Below, one piece after another: positions 41,581-52,167 of a stretch of 64,000 nucleotides of DNA (positions are counted from its first letter, which is position 1; each line of letters starts with the position of its first letter). A program made the position numbers and the translations under genes. The DNA is taken from assembly GCA_019918135.1 (NCBI GenBank), contig WBZZ01001327.1, forward strand, positions 37,501 to 101,500, in the 5' to 3' direction. The notes beneath the pieces were generated by a model. It was not told the DNA's origin, did not search any database, and saw only the letters and a list, made by a program, of their open reading frames with translations. Source of the stretch: Paulinella micropora. Its lineage: Eukaryota > Cercozoa > Imbricatea > Euglyphida > Paulinellidae.

Positions 41581-41925
41581 TTGGTCATAGCTATTTCAAT
41601 TTTAATCACAGTTACGTGGATAGTTGATTTGTCAATTGGACGGCCCGGGACAGTCAATAATGCACATGTTACCTGTACGGACTTAATATATCATTTACCA
41701 GTCATAATTATAACTACGTAACTTGGTCATCTAAGTTAGTCAGTTTTGTGACGTGGCAGCTTCTGTGTGACGTGGCAGACTCTCCCGCGGTTAGTTCAGT
41801 TCTCTTACTTATACGAGTTATTAAAGTTCCAGTGCGTTTCCTTATTGCGAGACAGTCTTGCTAGAGTAGCCCGGAGTGATCCTGAAAGGGATCGGTAAAG
41901 GTTCCCGATGGCGAGTCTCTCAAAG
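41581..41925 (+). repeat. 3' LTR/leader repeat of the copia element
   Basis: TTGGTCATAGCT follows the polypurine tract; similarity to the 5' repeat runs from TGTCAATTGGAC (41630) to TCTCTCAAAG (41925). Because the repeat also includes the Gag start codon, either the Gag start lies inside the LTR or a second element's leader follows here. Confidence 0.65.
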
Positions 41926-42228
41926 CTGTCCGTCATTATGACAAATCAAACTACACTAGTAACTGTAACTCCGGGTAACGTAGGAAATGAAAAAGGAACA
42001 ACGCAGCCTCTGCAGAGCTCTACCCCCTGTCCAACCACAACGATTCACGCAGTGGTACTGTCGGAAGCACAGTTGGAAGGACTTCCCTTCTGCTGTGTCA
42101 CTCTTGAGTATGACACAGACCGTGGATGCCTTTCAAGCCTCTGGATCACTCTGGGTGATATTGTTGTGCTCAAGTTCAACACGTATTGTAAAAGGCTCCT
42201 AACACTTAAGAAGTTGAACACGGAATAG
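41908..42228 (+). CDS. Short ORF starting in the copia repeat (106 aa)
   Basis: ATG 41908 is the same Gag start (MASLSK) as at 36535, but the downstream sequence is different: TNQTTLVTVTPGNVGNEKG, then AVVLSEAQLEGLPFCCVTLE and a stop at 42226-42228. It may be the remnant of a second element or a chance ORF reading out of the LTR. No family recognised. Confidence 0.3.
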   Translation: MASLSKLSVIMTNQTTLVTVTPGNVGNEKGTTQPLQSSTPCPTTTIHAVVLSEAQLEGLPFCCVTLEYDTDRGCLSSLWITLGDIVVLKFNTYCKRLLTLKKLNTE

Positions 42229-43061
42229 AGTGTATCATAGCCTAGTAGACTCGAAGCCGGTTTAACGTCTCCCAGGCGTCCGCAGTTAACTATCTAACCA
42301 GCTCCAAACGTCCTTTTAACAGGTTATTCAATCAATACAGACAAAAGCCCGCCAAACGAAACAGTTGATGCAGTTCACTAAGTCATAAAATAAAAGCTAT
42401 CCATACAGTATATATTAATGTTTGCATTGGTGCCACCAATGCCACCCACACCAGTAAATATCCATTTTCCCATACTAACTAGTAATATATTAACTAACGT
42501 ATATACCGGTTGTATTAATTCCATCACCTAATTCACTTCCCAAGATTCCATCTCTTCTGCTTCCCACTCAGGCTCTACGAGTAGCAAGTATTCTATTTAT
42601 AAAACAGTGTTTGCATAAAAATAAGACTGTTCCGGATCGTCATTAAACTATCATTCGTTACTATCGAGTGTACAGTATATATAAAGCTGATTAATGATGA
42701 TGATGTTCATAGTAATAGTAGTATTGGTATTATGCTTTAAGAGGCACCTTATGATCACCTGTAATTAAAAAAAAAAAAAAATTATATATCGGAGCGTTTG
42801 ACTTGTCATAGTCACTTATATATTGATAGAGTCTTAAATAATACACGGTCACCATGCCGTGTTACCAGATGTCTATTTGCTAACGCCTTGATAAGCTTGA
42901 TGAAACTCTAATCTAAGGTACACAGTTTGATACTGTCTCTCTCGTGAACTAAACCTTATTTGTGTGCTTCTACACACACACGTTCATACGACGTGTTCGG
43001 GCAACGTTTCTTGGACATTGATTGTAGGTGCATATCTCTTGAGAGGGACGTCGGCCATGGT
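42229..43061. other. Intergenic stretch
   Basis: AT-rich, no supported ORF; it includes a 15-nt poly-A at 42767-42781. It lies downstream (3') of the WIP-like gene. Confidence 0.5.
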
Positions 43062-45550
43062 CTACTCATAGATAGGAGGAGGAGGTGGAGGTAGGTCATC
43101 CTCTAACTCAGTCTGTCGGCGACTGCCTGGCGCAGAGGGCGGAGCGGAGGGAGGAGCGGAGGGAGGAGCGGAGGGAGGAGCGGAGGGAGGAGCGGAGGGT
43201 GGTGCAGAATATGGCGGCGGGCGAGGGAGCCCGTCGCGAGCTGGGGGAGGTGGGGCCCGTTTAGCGTTGCGAGCTGGAGGCGGGGGTGGGAAGGACGGAG
43301 GCGGTTCATCTTCATCTTCATATATCGTGGGCACCTCTTGCAGCTCGTATTGCGAGGTGTCTGGCGATACGAATTGCGAGGTGTCTGGCGAAGGGGTGGG
43401 GGACGCAGTCCTGGCTTCTTGGATATTTCGCATCATCATACTCCGGAGCGAGGCCTGTTGTATCTCTAAGGTCGGTATGTCTGGTGGAGGGGGAAGCAAG
43501 TCTTCATCCTCAGGGGTGATCATATCCGCAGCAAAAGCGGGGGGGATGTCGGGAGGTGGAGGAGGGAGAGGTTCCTCGGACTCTTCGCGTGGACGGGAAG
43601 GCGCATCATCATCTGCCTCTGGGGGGAAACCCTCGTCCATGAATGAGGGAGGTGGCGGGGCACCGGATTCCTGGCGTCGATGAGAGCTGGTATCTTCCAC
43701 GGGAGGCGTATCGGGAGGCGGTGGAGGCGCAATGGTGCGGGCGGGGGGAGGGGCGGCGGCCCGAGGGGGAGGGGCGACCGCTGAGACTGGGGCAGGCGCA
43801 GCAGCGTCTGAAGGAAGAGCAGAAGGCCGTGGGGGAGGAGGGGCAGCCGCGCGGGCGGGAGGAGGAGCGGCGGATTCTGTTGGAGCAGGCTCCGAGACAA
43901 TGCGCGGGGGAGGCGGGGCGAACGCACGGGTGGGAGGAGGACCGACAGCTTCTGGGGGAAAAGATGCAGCGCGAGGAGGGGGGGCGGCCGCACGGACAGG
44001 GGCAGGTGCGGCAGATTCTGAAGGAGATGCAGATTCTGGAGGAGGCGACGAAGCGCGTGGGGGAGGGGGAGCGGCCGTTCGCGCGGGAGGGGCCGCAGGG
44101 GCATCCCGTGGATCACTTTCGCTAGCAGAGATAGATGGGTAGATAGGTATATGAATAGATAGATAAGTAGTGATGGATGGATGGATGAATACATGCACAT
44201 ATGACAATATGCGTGCGTGCATATGTGTCTTTCTTCTTTTGACACTGATGCAACAGCACATACACATACACACATAATTCGATAGCAAAACCACCCCCTC
44301 CATCTCCCACCCCCTTCTCCCTAAAAGTGCATGCATGTTTTGGCATGAGCTGACCTCGGGGGCGACTGCGATTTGTCGGTCTTGACAGGTGGCGGCGGCG
44401 CGGCCCGCTGCCCCATCGGCTTCAAGCCCGCCCGGAAATCTATGGCGTTGGTGGCGCCGTTGGCGGCTGCGCCCACTGGCTTCAGGCCAGCCCGAAAATC
44501 TGTGGGGTTGGTGGGCTGATTGACGGGAGTCGTCGTGGCGGGATTCCCCGCGGTCTTGCGAAGCTTGGGCATTCCGCCTGCGAAAATACCGCCTAGGGTA
44601 GGGGCCCCTGTGGCTGTGGCTGCTGGACCGGCGCCTCCCTCTGCTCGCCCCGTTGCACCAGGTCCTCCCGACTTCTTCTCGATTATGGGCACGCTTTTGT
44701 CTACAGTTGTTGTCTTCTTCAATTTCGCCGCGGAGAAGCCCTCGATCGAATCCAGCAAGCCTGCCCGATCCCCGGCCCGCGCGCTGCTTGAGGAGATGGG
44801 CTTGGCGGCGGCAGCGGGGACAGCCGGGGTAGGAGGTGGAGGGGGCGCGGGAGGCGGAGGGCCTCCAGCGGCCGGAGCAGGTGCCGGGGCTGGGGCGGGG
44901 GCAGGGGCAGGGGAGGGGACGGGCGGCGGAGAAGACCGGTTGGGAGCGGGCTGAGGTAACCCAGCCGAAGGGCGAGCAGCAGGTGGCGGGGTAATTTGGG
45001 GAACAGGCGGAGGAATGGGCGAATTGGGAGAGCGAGTTTGAGAGGGAACTGGTGTGGTGGGCACGGGGGACAAGGCGGGGACTGGCGTCTGCTGCGGTTG
45101 CTCGTATTGGGTGGGGGTGGGGATGGAGGTCTGGTCCGCACGGCTGCTGGCTGCTCGCGGCGAGCTTTGCAGCCCTAGGCCAGCGCCGTTGCGTGGTGAG
45201 TCGGCTGCTTGTTTGAAGCCTCCGGGCCCCAAGCTGGACGCACGCCCGATCTGCAAAGCGCTGAAGGAGCGCTCAGACTGCGGGCTCAGCTGCGGGCTTT
45301 GACTCACGTCGCCTGGTCCGGGCAGAATGCTTTGCGAACTCTCGCGCGACGGGGGACCCATCAGCATCGTGTCCTTCTGCTTCTCCGGAGGAGGGCCCTG
45401 CGAGCCTCCCATGGCATACTTAACGAACTCGGTCCAAGTGAACTTGGCCTGCCGGTTGCGGCACCTGAAGAGGTACGTTTTGCTCTTGCCCGTGGAGGTC
45501 TGCAGCGAGAAGGTGTCCGGACCCATGTCTTGCACGATGGTACCTGCCGA
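43062..45550 (-). CDS. WIP/verprolin-like actin regulator with WH2 domain
   Basis: Minus-strand gene with exons about 45550-44355 and 44121-43062, joined by a 233-nt GT-AG intron (44354-44122); the join keeps frame (SQSPPS|ESDPRD). The first exon has MGPDTFSLQTSTGKSKTYLF and KFTWTEFVKYAMGG (an unassigned N-terminal fold), then Ser/Pro-rich sequence. Next is a WH2 motif (AGLLDSIEGFSAAKLKKT, near 44770-44715), followed by VDKSVPIIEKKSG and GGIFAGGMPKLRKT, then two DFRAGLKP repeats. This WH2-then-GG-x-F-x-x-GMPKLR order matches WIP/verprolin proteins, which bind actin and WASP and act at the cortical cytoskeleton. The second exon is Pro/Ala-rich with many PPPP runs and ends DDLPPPPPPIYE. The N-terminus upstream of 45550 is uncertain. 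Confidence 0.75.
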
Positions 45551-45654
45551 AGGACCATGATGGGATCATCCCCCCACTTATCCTTGATGAACTCGATAAT
45601 TTCCGTCTTCGCCTGACTTGGCTTTGCCACGTTACATACCACGTACTGTGCCAT

Positions 45655-45846
45655 TGGCAACGTCCTGCCATCCATTTCTTTGTGTTGGTTCCCCAGATTA
45701 CGGCCGTGTATCGGGAAACCGTCCGTGGCCAATCTCCGTTGTTCTCTCAAGTGTTCCAGCCGCATGTCACACAATGCCACTATCTGATTTGGCGTCAATT
45801 CGTCCTCCGATTCACTCTCCTCCTCCGTTGCCTTGGGGTCCCCCAC
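45655..45846 (-). pseudogene. Frameshifted continuation after the protease-like ORF
   Basis: This frame overlaps the end of the 45812-46966 ORF and reads GDPKATEEESESEDELTPNQ, IVALCDMRLEHLREQRRLA and DGRTLPMAQYVVCNVAKPSQ, open to about 45560 (KTEIIEFIKDKWGDDPIMVL). It may be more of the element D polyprotein, or its last ~40 codons (from MAQYVV) may be the first exon of the WIP-like gene. The CAG before GTACC at ~45558 could be a splice acceptor. Confidence 0.4.
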
Positions 45847-46966
45847 CGCAAAAAACCTCGCATGCTGCCTCGTCAGCCGCTGCCTCTTCCGACATTACGA
45901 CCTTCACGGCCGCAAAACTACCAGCCGTCCATTCCCCCTCATTGCTTTGAGAGTGGTCATCTGTCGACAAATGCACCATCTTGTATACCGGTGCGTTTTC
46001 GTCCGCTCCATATCGCACCGTTTCCCCCGCACAATCGATGGACGTGCGCATTCGTCTGAGCGCGTCCAAGCTCCACAACAAGCCCCCCGTGTATGCTGGT
46101 ACCACCCAAAACTTGTGGATATAGACCGAGCCGTCGGAGAGCCGAAAATTCAGCAACATCGTGCCCGTGATCGGTGTCGATCCCGACACTCCACTCACCC
46201 ATCCCTGCGTGTGCCGCAGTGCCTGCCGATACCACTGCTGTCCCCCATACTTGTCCTGAAAGCTCCTCCTCATGACACTGATCGCAGCCATCGTGTCATT
46301 GCCAATGACCTCATACCCGCCCAACACGGCAATTTCCACCTTCGTGTAGGCTAAAGGGAAATCAGCTCTTTTAATTGAATTAACCATTCTCCTAGGACTC
46401 ATTGAATCCGCGCGTTCCGCGATCTTTTGGTATGTCTGGAGGATAAGTCGGTTCCGCTCCCGTTTTTTCCCCTCATCCCCTCCATTGAGTCCCATTTTCC
46501 CTTCCGACCCCTGGTCCATAGCCTTATCTATTTTCTCTCTCCTCTGATCCCCTATTTCCCGCCTCTCTCCCTTATCCTCCTTACTCCCTATTTCCCCCTG
46601 AGCCCCCTTATCGCCCTTATCGTCTATAGCTCTGTTATCTTTATCCTCTGTTCTTCCCGGTTTTTCTCCCGTTCCATCCCCACGAGTCCGCTCCTCTGCC
46701 CTCTGCCGTTTGTCGTGTGCCCTGCCCTCTCTCTCCCTCTCTGTTGCTCTCATCCGTTTTCTGGTCATTCCCCAGTCAGATCTATGGACTGTCGTTCTCC
46801 TTTGCCATCCCCCCTGGACGGGCTGCCGTACCCCGCTCCATCTACCCGCCGGAGCAGCAGGCGTTCTTGCCGTCTTCGTTCCCCTATCAGCCATCAAATC
46901 CCGCCGCATATCCTTATGTTCCGTGTTTATATGTTCCCCACCTCTTTTGCCTTTCCCCGTGATCAC
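45812..46966 (-). CDS. Retropepsin-like ORF of element D, -1 frame to Gag
   Basis: It overlaps the Gag stop: Gag ends ATGACGTCGTGA, and the -1 frame is open across it, so this ORF could be reached by -1 frameshifting; no clear slippery heptamer was found. The first ~200 residues are Arg/Lys/Glu/Asp-rich. Then comes a retropepsin-like fold: KVEIAVLGGYEVIGNDTMAA (an active-site-like D-T-M in place of D-T/S-G), GSTPITGTMLLNFRLSDGS, YIHKFWVVPAYTGGLLWSLD (like the L-L-G-x-D box) and MRTSIDCAGETVRYG. The altered DTG may mean loss of activity or a diverged family. The C-terminus is Ala/Glu-rich. Confidence 0.5.
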   Translation of the reverse strand: MITGKGKRGGEHINTEHKDMRRDLMADRGTKTARTPAAPAGRWSGVRQPVQGGWQRRTTVHRSDWGMTRKRMRATEREREGRAHDKRQRAEERTRGDGTGEKPGRTEDKDNRAIDDKGDKGAQGEIGSKEDKGERREIGDQRREKIDKAMDQGSEGKMGLNGGDEGKKRERNRLILQTYQKIAERADSMSPRRMVNSIKRADFPLAYTKVEIAVLGGYEVIGNDTMAAISVMRRSFQDKYGGQQWYRQALRHTQGWVSGVSGSTPITGTMLLNFRLSDGSVYIHKFWVVPAYTGGLLWSLDALRRMRTSIDCAGETVRYGADENAPVYKMVHLSTDDHSQSNEGEWTAGSFAAVKVVMSEEAAADEAACEVFCGGGPQGNGGGE

Positions 46967-49740
46967 GACGTCATCTTTATCCTCATGACGTCGCGGTCGC
47001 GCCTCTCCCTCGGCGTCCGTTCCTGTTCAAATATGCCATGTTTCCATTCATGTTTTTGTTCCATTTCCTCCACGGATATTATCCTACCCGATGGCGTGGG
47101 TGTGCCCCCTCCCGCCGCTCCCTGTCGCTCCGGTAAACCTGCCGTCGCCCCTGACATCAATGCCTGTCGATCCGGGTGCACATACGGGAAACTGTTGCCT
47201 GTTCCTTTGCTCCCTTCATCCCCTTCTCTTCCCTTACCTTCCACCTTCTCTCTCTTATCCTGTACCTCTGAGGCCATCCCCGGCCCTGTTGCCGCCGAAC
47301 GTTGTGTGCCCCCTCGACCTCTTCCTCGATCACCGCCACGTCCTCCGCCACCACCGCCTCGTTGCCGTGATCCCGCCGCTGACAAGTACGATCGTCGATC
47401 TTTACGCTTCCATCCGTATTTCTGGATGTTCGCGGTGTTGAGCCGTTGCAACTCGTCCAGTTCGTCCCGGTTAAGCAGGTCTTCCAATCCCCCGAGCTGC
47501 CACATGCCATGGCGAATTGCATCCTTCAATTCCCGTATAGCCGCGTTCTGCTCCTCCCGCGAGACTTTATCCATGTTGTCGTGATACAACGTATCGTCCT
47601 GGTGTAAGCAGCATTCGCCTCGTAGCGTAGGAACCATATCCCAATTTGCCAATTGCACGATTTGCGCCAATGGCTGTTTTCCTTCAATGCCCGTCGCTCA
47701 TATTTCGGAACTCCCGGTGCATTGCTGAGTCGGTCGTCCGGGGGATATCTTGCCTCGCCCGGCCTCAACTCTCGATTCCTCGCCGCATTCGTGTAAAAGG
47801 ACGGATCCATCACGTCTGGTCCGGATTCTTTCTGCCTGAACCCTCCCGCTCCATGTGCCGCGTTTACCTCCGCCGGCCGAGCATATGGATGCGGGCGACG
47901 ATCTTTCCTGTTAGACCCTGGCCTCGTCCTCCCTCCGCCGAAGTCCCCCGTGCCACGTTGCGGTCTGCCACCGCCCTGTTGGCCCCTTGTACTACCGCCG
48001 CCGCTTCCGGTCTGCCGTCCTCCTTGTTGTTGCCGCATTGGTGCCTTTGGCATCTTCGCCAGAATCGCTGGATCCATCAACAGCGTCTTTATTGCCTTGA
48101 CGTCTTCTTGATCCATCGCCCAAGCCACCGGGTTGGTTTTGCCTTGCGGTGTCTGCCATTTTTTCTTGTTTTCGTCGGGTAGCGTCGGCAATCTCACGCC
48201 CGCGGTCAGCATCTCCGTTACCACGTTCTTGGTCGCCTGTTCCATCCATAAGCCATGCCCCAAGATCAGCGGGTATACCTTCCGCTCATCATTGATCATG
48301 CACGCGTCCCTGACTGCTTGGAATAAGGCCGGTAGAGACACGCGGGCCCTGACCTTATCCTGGATCACCCCCCGAACCGTTTCCAATTCCTCATCCGCAT
48401 CGGTGAGTGCCACAAACCCAAAGACCGTGCCAAAGACATAATGGGTCACATCCATGAACTGCCAGTGTGATCTTGCCGTATTGCCTTTGACTTCCTTGTC
48501 GAAGACATCCTTCCACGTCGCCTGGTTCGACAACCCCGAGTTAGCCCCTGAGCAATTCCCAAGACGTCCGCCAAGACGAAGCAAATTGATTCCAGATCGT
48601 TTCCACTCTGCGCCCCGCGTAGCTGTTTGTTGAACTGTACCGCAAATTGTCGCATCATGTTCATATATCGCCTGTCATCCCCTTGGCTTTGGTCGATTTG
48701 GTCGTACCCCTTCCTTGCCAGCTCCGTATTTGCCTTCAACTCTTTTATTATCTTTTCCCTTTTCTCCCATCCTTGGACCGAACTCCTGGTTGTACTACTC
48801 GCCCAACCCGAGCGATTCTTCTCGTCATATGCATCCTCCGATCCTTCCTCCTTTGAATCCTCCTCCGACTCTGAGCCTTCCGAGCCGCTTTTCTTCTTCT
48901 TACTCTTCTTCTTCTTTTTTCTTTTTCTTTTTCTTTTTCTTTTCAGGTGACGCCGCCTCCGGTCTTCCATTAATTTCAGCCGAAGCCTAGTCCAGGCTAC
49001 CCAACCATCCACACACCCCCTCACCAACGACAGGTGATACACCCACATCCGCAGTTCCGTCACCGTCACCTTGCGGACCGCGTCATCCATCAGAGCAGCC
49101 CCGTTCACCGCGTTTTCCAAGAGCTTCTCGAGTGTCGCCCCCTGTTCCTTGATGTGCCCCATCGCGTCCATTCCGTCGTTATACTGCTTCATGGCTTCTG
49201 TAAAGAAGCCCGCTTCCTTCCTCACCTCGTCCGCCCATTGCGCGTTTGCCGTTTCCAACCATGACGCCAAGTCATCAACCGGATTGAGCATCATGCGCTT
49301 GTTCCAATCGTGGAAAGCCGCAGTGACTTTGATGTCCTGCTGTCGGATTGCCAAGATCAGCCGGTCAATAGCCGCCATCATTTCCGTCACTTTTCCTTCG
49401 GTTATGACCTCCCCCTCGTCCATTATAGGCCGTACCATATAAGCTGTCAACGCCTTCGACGAGATCTGGTCCCTGTGGTGTCCCACCGCCACCGCCAAAG
49501 CCTCCGCCATTTTGGCCAACACTCCCGCCTTGATCCCCGGCCCCCAGTGTGGCTTGCTGGTAGCTGCCATTCGTTCCACGCGTCGATGTCGTCCCTAAGT
49601 CCCCCTTCATAGGGTCCATCCGTCCAAATTTTGAGCGAGTTCCTGCTCAGCTGCGAGTAAATCTTGATAGATGTCGGGCTCGCTTGCAACATCTGGAAAA
49701 AGTGGTCAGACATAATCGGAGGATTCCGCGCATACGTCAT
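46963..49740 (-). pseudogene. Gag-like ORF of element D, copy 2
   Basis: Three overlapping minus-strand frames (48446-49740, 47526-48584, 46963-47670) cover the same protein as copy 1, without the inversion. It reads from MTYARNPPIMSDHFFQMLQA, through the Lys-rich tract (near 48900) and SNQATWKDVFDKEVKGNTAR, FGTVFGFVALTDADEELETV and LILGHGLWMEQATKNVVTEM, to QRGGGGGGRGGDRGRGRGGT and the stop at 46963. Frame changes near 49560, 48560 and 47650 differ from those in copy 1, so the two copies decayed independently. The start codon region present in copy 1 (33347) is missing. Confidence 0.55.
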
Positions 49741-49757
49741 AGGTGCCGCCGGCGCCA

Positions 49758-50609
49758 GGCAGGTTGTGGGGTTGTCTGTTGGATTGTTGGTTGGCTCGTT
49801 TTTCTTGGCTGTTGGTTTGGGTCTGGTTTCCTGGTTAGCCCATTTTCGCCGAATTTCCTGCCAAGTGAATGCCTGGTGGCTTCCAGTTCCGGTTTGGTGA
49901 TCTTGTTGAGGCGAGCATTGGGAGGAAACAGTACCGAGATGGGTTGAAGATAGGATTCACATTGAGCCGAGATAGGGCCGAGTTGACCTGCTCCAACTCG
50001 GCTCCATTTCGGCTTCATGTTAATCCTATCTTCATCCTATCTGGGTTTTGTCTCCTCCCTTTCTTCGCTTCTTCGGGGTTGCCTAACTGGAATACATGAT
50101 GACGCGCACGTTGGAGAGGGGCTTCAGTCGGTCCCAATGCCTTGCCAGTGCCTTGCTGCGTTGCCGTGCCTTGCCCCATGCATTCACACCCTCCACCGTT
50201 GCATTTCTAACTGAGCAGCTTCGGCTGGGATTACTATACTTGTCTGTAAGACCCTATAGGTACCGCTAGGTTCGCGCCTTCTATACCCACGTGGGGGAGG
50301 AGTTTCAGCGGCACGCCGTCCGATCTGGCTCCACTCGGGGACACCCGTACCTCATGATGTGTATTGTTAGGAGCAGCTGAAAGTCTATAAGGCATGAGAG
50401 TAGAGGCGTTGGCGATGCGATGGAGAGTGTGTGTAGTGCGTGAGGCAGGTTCTGGCGACGCTGGGGGTGCTGGCGGGCGCCGAAGGGCACGAAGCGACGC
50501 GGCAGCGTCCAGTGACACCGGCGGAAATGCGTGTAGTGTGTGTTGCAGATACCGCCGATGCTATTTGCATGGACGGGCGCTTTCCTCGGCGTAAAGAGGC
50601 GCGGCGGTG
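49758..50609. other. Stretch between element D copy 2 and the LINE ORF
   Basis: From 49758 to about 50380 I see no gene. From about 50400 to 50600 a GC-rich segment has two related ~70-bp units containing GCGTGTAGTG and TGTGTGTAGTGCG; this may be the 5' untranslated region of the LINE. Confidence 0.4.
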
Positions 50610-52160
50610 ATGGCCAGCGACATTGGCCGTCTACTACTCTCAATGGATTACAAATACGCGAAGCACGGAGCTACCACTGTGGCCCTTATGGGACAAGGTA
50701 GAATCGCCGAAGACCTGGACAATCCCCGTGGGGATGCCTCTTCAACGGGCTCTGGCCCGATGTCCCAGGATAGGAGGATGAGGGCTCGCGTATATGACGG
50801 AATTCCTGAACCACGTGGAGAGGCTATCTTAGCTGCGCCTCATCCTTCCTCCCCAAACCTGGCACACGGGTCGGCGCTTCAACATAAGGCGAGTGGCGCT
50901 ATATGGCAGATGGCACCGCCGCCTCGACGGTACAGGCGGGTAGATCGGTACGACAAGGACGGGCGTAATCTGATTGTCTGGGGGCTCTCAGAACGCGCCA
51001 ATCTACAGGAGATCACATCCAAAATGAGCGGTCTTGGTCTGGTGGTCCCGGTAATGGAGTGGCAAGGCCAGCGAATGTCTCGTCACCTGGAGCTGGTCTA
51101 CGAGGACGATGACAGCAGGCAGACGGCGTTGCAGCAACTCAAACATCTCAAATTCTTCGGCAGAGGGGTCAATGTGGCCCTTGGGCGCAGGTTCAGGGAC
51201 AGGGAACGTGTCCGAAGGCTTATTCGCATCCATCTGCGTGGGGAAGCGGCGGTCCGGAAGGAGGAAGCTGCGACGGGATATCGCGTCCTGCCTCTGCATG
51301 AAGAATGTGTTGATGATGTGCAGGTGGTGTCTTCGGAATTGGCTGCCGATGCACCTGAGTGTGTGTCTGAGTGTGCTGATGTGCAGGTGGTGCCCCTGCA
51401 TTCGGCGGCCAGTGCAGTGGGGGACCAACCTGCGCAAGCACCTGCAGAGGGGGGCAGCACGAGGGCGGAAGCCAAGCGCGGCCGTCGGGTCCGGAAACGA
51501 GCCAAGAAGCACCGCTCCAAGCAGTTCGATACCGGCTTCAAGCTACTCGTCGCGAGTCACAACTGGGAGGGTAAAACGGGATACGACAACGTAGGCACGG
51601 CGGAATGGGCATCATCCTACAAGCACAAGGGCTGGCTAGTCATCGGGGCTCAGGAGCACCGCATGGGCAAGAAGCAACTTTCCAAATGCAGCCTGGATGG
51701 ATTCAGGGTTTTTGGAAAACCTGCGGAGGTCAGCGAGAAAAATCGCTGCAAGGGTGGGGTTCTATTCGCGGTGGCTAACTTCCTTGGTCCGTATTGCAAC
51801 CTGGTGTCAGCCCCCGTCGACCACCGGCAGCAAGTGTGGCTGCGTATCGCCTCGGGTGTTACCGGCGCTCAGGATATCTATGTGGGCAACGGCTACTTTC
51901 CCCAGGAAACGCAGGAAGAAGAGTCGTCAGAGGCGTATGCGGCCTGGCAGGCAGCTATAGCTTTTTTTGGAGCCAAAGGTCTTGTGGTCACGGTGGCGGA
52001 TGCCAACGCGAAGCTCGGCCGGCATGCAGCCGTAAAGAGGAGGCATCGTCGGTCAGCACGGGGAGGTCGATGAAAAGGGAGCACCGGTACGTTCGGAGAA
52101 CGGCAAGAGACTCGCGGCTGTCCTCGTTGCTACGGGCCTGCGAAATCTGAGCGGCTTCTC
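50610..52160 (+). pseudogene. LINE N-terminal region and endonuclease (first part)
   Basis: The first ATG is at 50610. Residues about 110-190 (RNLIVWGLSERANLQEITSK ... LELVYEDDDSRQTALQQLK) look like an RRM-type beta-alpha fold seen in LINE ORF1-type proteins; a basic linker (AKRGRRVRKRAKKHRSKQ) follows. From about residue 310 an exonuclease-endonuclease-phosphatase domain begins: FKLLVASHNWEGKTGY (Asn), GWLVIGAQEHRM (the catalytic Glu), CKGGVLFAVANFLGPYC and DIYVGNGYFP. The frame ends at 52073 and the domain continues in another frame. Confidence 0.75.
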
Positions 52161-52167
52161 GTGCCCA

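Larger units (their letters stand above)
36263..41925 (+). mobile_element. Ty1/copia retrotransposon lacking reverse transcriptase
   Basis: Direct repeats at 36263-36552 and 41630-41925 flank gag, a CCHC knuckle, protease, integrase and the C-terminal end of RNase H in copia order on the plus strand. Protease and integrase come before RT/RNase H, which is the Pseudoviridae order. The whole RT between integrase and RNase H is missing, and gag and protease are frameshifted, so this is an internally deleted, non-autonomous copy. No clear target-site duplication is seen. Confidence 0.85.
45560..49757 (-). mobile_element. Element D copy 2 (inverted): Gag-like ORF and retropepsin-like ORF
   Basis: On the minus strand this segment matches copy 1 from about GGCGCCGGCGG (49757; 33461 in copy 1) through the end of the Gag-like ORF and about 30 nt beyond (copy 1 stops at 36262). 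It then carries a protease-like ORF not present in copy 1. ORFs A-C and the motif copies are missing here. It ends close to the 5' part of the WIP-like gene on the same strand, so the element sits directly upstream of, or within, the gene's 5' region. Confidence 0.65.

Noticed and set aside
43267..44142. Plus-strand Gly/Ala-rich ORFs opposite the WIP-like gene
   Set aside because: They are antisense readings of GC-rich proline codons; the minus strand has the WH2 context, a frame-preserving intron and a clear stop.
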